Shown here: positions 55,901 through 61,900 of the stretch, in pieces
Numbering within the stretch: position 1 is the stretch's first letter
Layout: every line of letters begins with the position of its first letter
NCBI GenBank assembly: GCA_947359465.1
Contig: OX375881.1
Location: forward strand, 79,397,287-79,461,286
DNA: 64,000 bases
From: Metellina segmentata
Taxonomy: Eukaryota > Arthropoda > Arachnida > Araneae > Tetragnathidae
Reading direction: 5' to 3'
Made by a program: the position numbers and the translations under genes
Notes under the pieces: model-generated
The model's input: the letters and a program-made list of their open reading frames with translations, nothing else
The model's database searches: none
Told to the model about the DNA's origin: nothing

Positions 55901-58900
55901 TGGTCACATAAAAAAAGAGTTAAAGAAAAAAAAAATATCAAAACTTCAAATTTTAAGTTTTTAAAAGATTTCTGTGTCAAAATGTTTAAAAGTGTTGTGG
56001 AAAGCTTCATAACCTGCATAAAAAATTTAAATCAATACACACAAAAGATTATATGAAAATGTTCCTTAAAATTTGACCATTTTAACATTACGGAGATAAG
56101 ACTACACTGGTCCCCTGAGCAACAGAACGAACTATTGGCAACGGTCTCGAACCAAACCGGAACCGAAAGATCCTAGGACAGATGACGATATCACACTTCA
56201 GCTGGCCCTCCTTTCCAAACTTCCACAACACGATAATGTGAAGACATTAGAGGCCACGACAGATTTAACGTGTAACATGCCCTTTTTGACACGCCTGTCT
56301 TTGGTTAGATTCCTCGCAAACTTCTGATTGCTAATCCGTTACTCTACCAATCGGGCTACCATGGCAACACTATACTACTTGGAGAACTCGTGTTGAAAAA
56401 GTTTGCTTAGCTGGGAAAGTCGATGTTTGGATACTTACTAAGACCCACTAGTCAGCAATTTCAATTAGAAATGAAAAGACTGTGTGCCTTATAATTTTTA
56501 CCTACAAATCTTCCTTTTCTCAAGTCTAAAATATAAGCATTCTTAAATATTTTTGATTCGTCCGAGAAAAAAATATGTTTGTCGATTTCGTTTTTTGCAT
56601 TTCCTCTTTTTTTTTCCAATTTCATTGCATAGCATTTCTGTAAAATACGAATGAAATTTCATTGAAAAGAGGTTTCAGAATGTGTGTTACTTGGATGATT
56701 AAGCTACGACAGATCATTGCTGAACTATAGTTTCCTATTGTATCGAATCATTAATAGAAATTTAATTGATAGTCACATAATACCCATTAATGCATTGATT
56801 ATTAAAATAAAATTGCCTGTCTAGTACTGTTGAATATGATCATATGCGATTAATATTCTTTTTAAATATATACATTTTAACAATTTTGTATACATTTTAA
56901 CAATTGTACTATTTTTGCTTTTACTATAAGTTCTTGGCAGCAGAATTTTCTTTCAAGTCGATATTATTTTAATTTAACGATACATGTGGGAATTAAATTG
57001 TTACTGTTCCACTCAACAAATTCTAGACACTGACAGTGCCAAAGCACAAAAATCACTTGCATACTTGCATTAGGGCATTATTACATTAGTTATTATTTAA
57101 TATAAGATGCTCCCTGCAATATATCATTGGTTTACAAGTGAAACACACTAAGTTAAAATTTTAGATGCATGCGTTTTTTAGCATTTCTAGCAATTTCTAG
57201 AATATTTCTTATTCAGAAACAAAATACACACAGATTATTCCTCTTTCGTTTCTCATTACTAGGTTTTTGACAGTTTGGTTCACTCATAAGCCGAATAAAT
57301 TTCGTTTTGAATTTAATATAAAAGATCACCATAGTGCGTATAACATAACACATGGGGAGTAGAACATAGTACATACTGAGTATAACGTAGTGAGTAGAAT
57401 TTCCCGTTCCGATTCTCATAATTTTTTTGACTTGGTGTGGACTACTTGTAAGAAGAATATATAGATGAATACAGCAGGGTGGTAACAGAACCTGGAAAAC
57501 CGGGAAATCAGGGAATTCTCAGGGAACTTTTTAATTCTGGAAAAATCAGGGAAATCTCAGGGAAAATTTCCAAATTTTACAAAAAATCAGGAAAATTTGG
57601 ACAGTTTAAACGGCTACCATTATCGTTTGTCCAATTTAGAGATGCACTATTACGAGTACTTTTGAGAATCGAATAAATCGTATTCGACGAAATTGTAATT
57701 AGAATAAAGAACCGTGGCGTCGTAATTTTTAAACACCGAGAAAACCGCCGCCGCCGTTTTTTTGCGGCTGCAGCGTTTTGTTGCCGTGAGGCTAGCGATA
57801 CAACTGGTGGTATACAATTTGAAATTTGTGTAACTTATGATGTTTTTTGTATATTAAGTTAGTTGTTTTTGTTTGCAATTACATTTTTGAAGAATTTTTT
57901 ATGTATATTTGCATTTGGTTTTAATGAATAGTATGATATTGTAGGGTCAGATGTAAAATGTTCATAATCAAAATATTTTGAATTTTTTCTCCATTTTTTT
58001 TTCAATTGCAATTTAAAAGTTCCATTAAGGTTCCAACCCTTACAATAAAAAAAAATTTGTGACGAATTATCCTTTTACACCCTCTGACCTTAAATATTTA
58101 AAAACAGTGTTGTGTGGATACTGTATATCGATATCAATCACGGATTACAACATTTCTTATGGGAATTGTTAAATCATGGAAATTTTTGTGAGACTATCAG
58201 GGAAATCATGGAAATATCAGGGAACTTTTTTTCAAGGATTTTGCTGCCACCCTGATACAGGGATATTTTCATGCCAGATCGAAACGGAACGTCGTCCAGG
58301 TTTTAAAGTGTAATATTGTCTCCAATTCCTTTCAGACAAATCCTTTTGTCCTCCACATGAAGCCTTCATTCCTTGCCGGGCTCACTGTGAAAAGAACTGC
58401 ACCAGCAAAAACAGTACCTTCATTCCTTGCCCAAGTTACTGTGTATCCGGATGTAGATGTATTTCAGGATATGTAAGAGGTCCAAAAGGAGCCTGCATTA
58501 AACCCGATAAATGTCCAGCTAAGGATGACTCTAAATTTCCAAGTAAGAATGAAATTTTATAAAAATATTCCTTCGCGAAAATAAGAAAACAAACATGAAA
58601 ACATTCATTGTTCTTACGAGGTCAAATGAAAGAAATAAATATATTTTTACCTTGTTATTACCACAAAATTTGATTCATACAGTAAGAGATAACTTCAAAA
58701 TAAGAAATTTTACCACAATAATATGTATTTGTATTTTTTGATATTGAAAGGAATGACTTAAATCTTTCAAACTGCTATTTTGTAGTAAAATTATACCTCT
58801 CATGTTTTAAACAGCTGCTTGTTTTTAATCTTTTACTTGTGAATCTCAATAAGAATTTGTGATAATTGTATACCATTTTCTTACCATTTCAAATACCATT

Positions 58901-61900
58901 TGAAGTCTTGCGTTTCCTCACTCTACTATATTCTGTAAATGGTAACATTTTAAGAGATCGACGCACCCAACAAATTACTGCACTTCAGTTAAGGCTAGTG
59001 ATGCTTCTATTGGTAGAGTTAAGGTGAAATAAAGCAAAGAACAAAAGTAAAGTATGAAAAGGGATATCAAGCTTTTGCTCGATGGATGCTACCATGAGAT
59101 CTTGAGATAAAAATGAACAGAGGGCGTGACCTTGATACGTCTACTTAAAAAAATTTTAAGCTATGCTCTAAAATTTCTAATAACATGTTCACATCTATTG
59201 TTTCTATTGTTCAGAGTCATTGTTTTTTTTCTAGTAAAAAGAGTATGTCCAGTCAATGAACAATGGGAAACCTCTGCAGCTCATTGTCAGAAAAATTGCA
59301 CCAACTTGTCCAAACCCATACCATGCCCGAAAATCAAAGTGGCAGGCTGTGTATGCAAAAAGAACCTTTATCGAGGAAAGGATGGAAAATGCATACCCAA
59401 AAATAAATGTCCTAAGAAAGCAGGTAATAGTAGCGTGTATTGAAAATTGAATTTGCTCCGTTTCATTAACCTCTCTTAAATGTTAACAAGGCAAATTTCA
59501 TGATAAAATATCCAATGAGTTGACTGGTTGATGTTATGAAGAACATGGGCATGAGACTCTCTGACAAAAACGTTGCCATTATCACAAATCAAACCAACGT
59601 GTATATTAAGTGGTTGTGATCGTATGCGGTAACACAGAGATAAATGCCATAAGAGAGAGACAGAGAGTGAGAGAGAGAGTTCATACCAATTATATCACAA
59701 AAATAATTTAAATGAAAAATCTGCATTCGTATGCATACTAACATAATTGCGAAAGTTAATGAATCATAGTTAATTTTAAAGATAAACTTTATCACATATA
59801 TATTATATGTCCATTTATCAACACATTATTAATATGTCCACATATGATACATACTGTAATGTAATTACTATTAGGAATTTAAATAAAAGTAATCAATTTT
59901 TTGTATCAGTTAATCTGTTAAAACTGATTTAGAGGTTTCATGTAATGAACATGTGTGAGGAGTTCTAGAGGGCGGCAATTATAGACGCATCTTAAAAGGA
60001 TACATCTTTCAAAATAGCAAATATTACAATCGCATTGTATACGTTAAAATTTTACGTGTCCATATGTTCTTTTTTGTCATTTCAGAGGAATTTTTAGATG
60101 AAGATGAAATCGTGGATCAAGATGAAATGATAGATCTAGATGAATTGGTAGATCAAGATGAATTGGTAGATCAAGATGAAATGGTAGATCAAGATGAATT
60201 GGTAGATGAAGACGAAATCCTGGATGAAGATGATGCAAGAGGTTAGTGATAAGTTGTGAATATGATTTAAATCTATTTAGTTTTGATATATAAAAACTTG
60301 CGTTAGATTTATATTTAACTAGAGTATCGAATTAAAAGCGAGCGAAATATGGATAATTCTGTAATTTCAATAGAAAAATGCAAATATTATGAGAACTTAT
60401 AAAAAAGAGTGAGTCAAAATATCCGAAATCCCTTACCATTGGAAAGGGATTTATAGTTCAAGTGCATATCATGGTAAGTGATGCAAGCGCCTGATAAATT
60501 CCGCTGCGTATGAAGTGTCATGAAAATCATGGAACCAGGAATTAGTTTCTTCTGAAAAATATTCTTTTTGGTACCATTATACTTTTCCATCCAAATATTC
60601 TAATGAAAACGCTTCTTGGACTTAAAAAGGCAGATGATAACAAAACTTTAACTTTAGTGTTGTATGTTTTACCAAAGAAAAGCTATTACTATCTATTAAA
60701 TTGACCATTTTGAGCACAAGAATTTCTAATAAAGTACGACAACTGATTTACAGCTTTATTGAGAATCTTAGTACTCATTTGAAATTAAGGTACTTAAATT
60801 TCTAACCGATTCCAAACTACTCACACTAAATGTGACTTCTATTATCTGAATAGAAACCATATTGTCAGAAAATTAGGAAGGATCAACAAATATAGGTATT
60901 AATCTCCAGATATTACTACTTTAGACAGCTAGCTGGTTTGTCTAAGACTCAGTAGATTTCGAATTCAAATCACGGTTTGTAACCGTATGTATGCCGATTG
61001 TTCTTGTTAGGTACAATAGGGCCTTAACCATTGGGAGCTCCTTCACATTCACATATAGCTAGCTTCCAGTTGTGCTGTTGGTGATGGCCGAAGAGGTCTG
61101 TGGTAGGACATTATAAAAACCATTACTATTCTTATAAGGAATTCTTGTTTGAATAAGTAAAATACAGTTTACTTTCCAAAATGCAAATATATAATAATGG
61201 ATAAATGAAAGACACACACTAACTTCACATGTGTAATATGACTTAGAAAAAGAACGCTAATTAAAAATTATAGATTTTTGAAGAAAAAAAATCCCCATTT
61301 AAATATAAATTAAGACGATTAAACATAAAAGTATGTAATTATCGTCGTCAGCAATATAAAAATAGTGAATGATAGGATTATATCAGGATTTTAAAACATT
61401 AAGATTACTGTGTTACTCAAGTATCCCCCTTTCCCTTGATCTCTTTAGTGTTTACATGTAAATAGGGTAAATATAGATGGTGAATATATAACAAATAGAA
61501 ATTCATACCTTTGACATTCTCTGCCGTATACGTGGCAGAAGACATTTGCACAACTTGGGTAAAAATATTGTATTTATTTCAGAAAAGTTCTGTCCTCCAC
61601 ATGAGAAGTTTGTTAAATGCAAAGCTCGATGGGAACAAGACTGCGGAAATACACCAATTCATCGGCCGTTTTGCGTTTCTGGTTGCAGATGTATTCCAGG
61701 ATATGTACGAGGGCCCAAAGGAACATGCATTAAAAGAGAAGAATGCCCAAAAAATGACACAACACGTTATCCCGGTAAGGAGTAAACTCTGTACTTTATT
61801 TGTTTTGATCTATCCAGCTATCCATACACAAATGTATAACTAACTATTAAAACATTCAAACATGCAAAATATCTAGAAAAAAAGAAGAGAAAGAAAGTAA

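Noticed and set aside
57213..57419. 68-codon minus-strand open frame
   Set aside because: No domain, no splice context and low-complexity composition.
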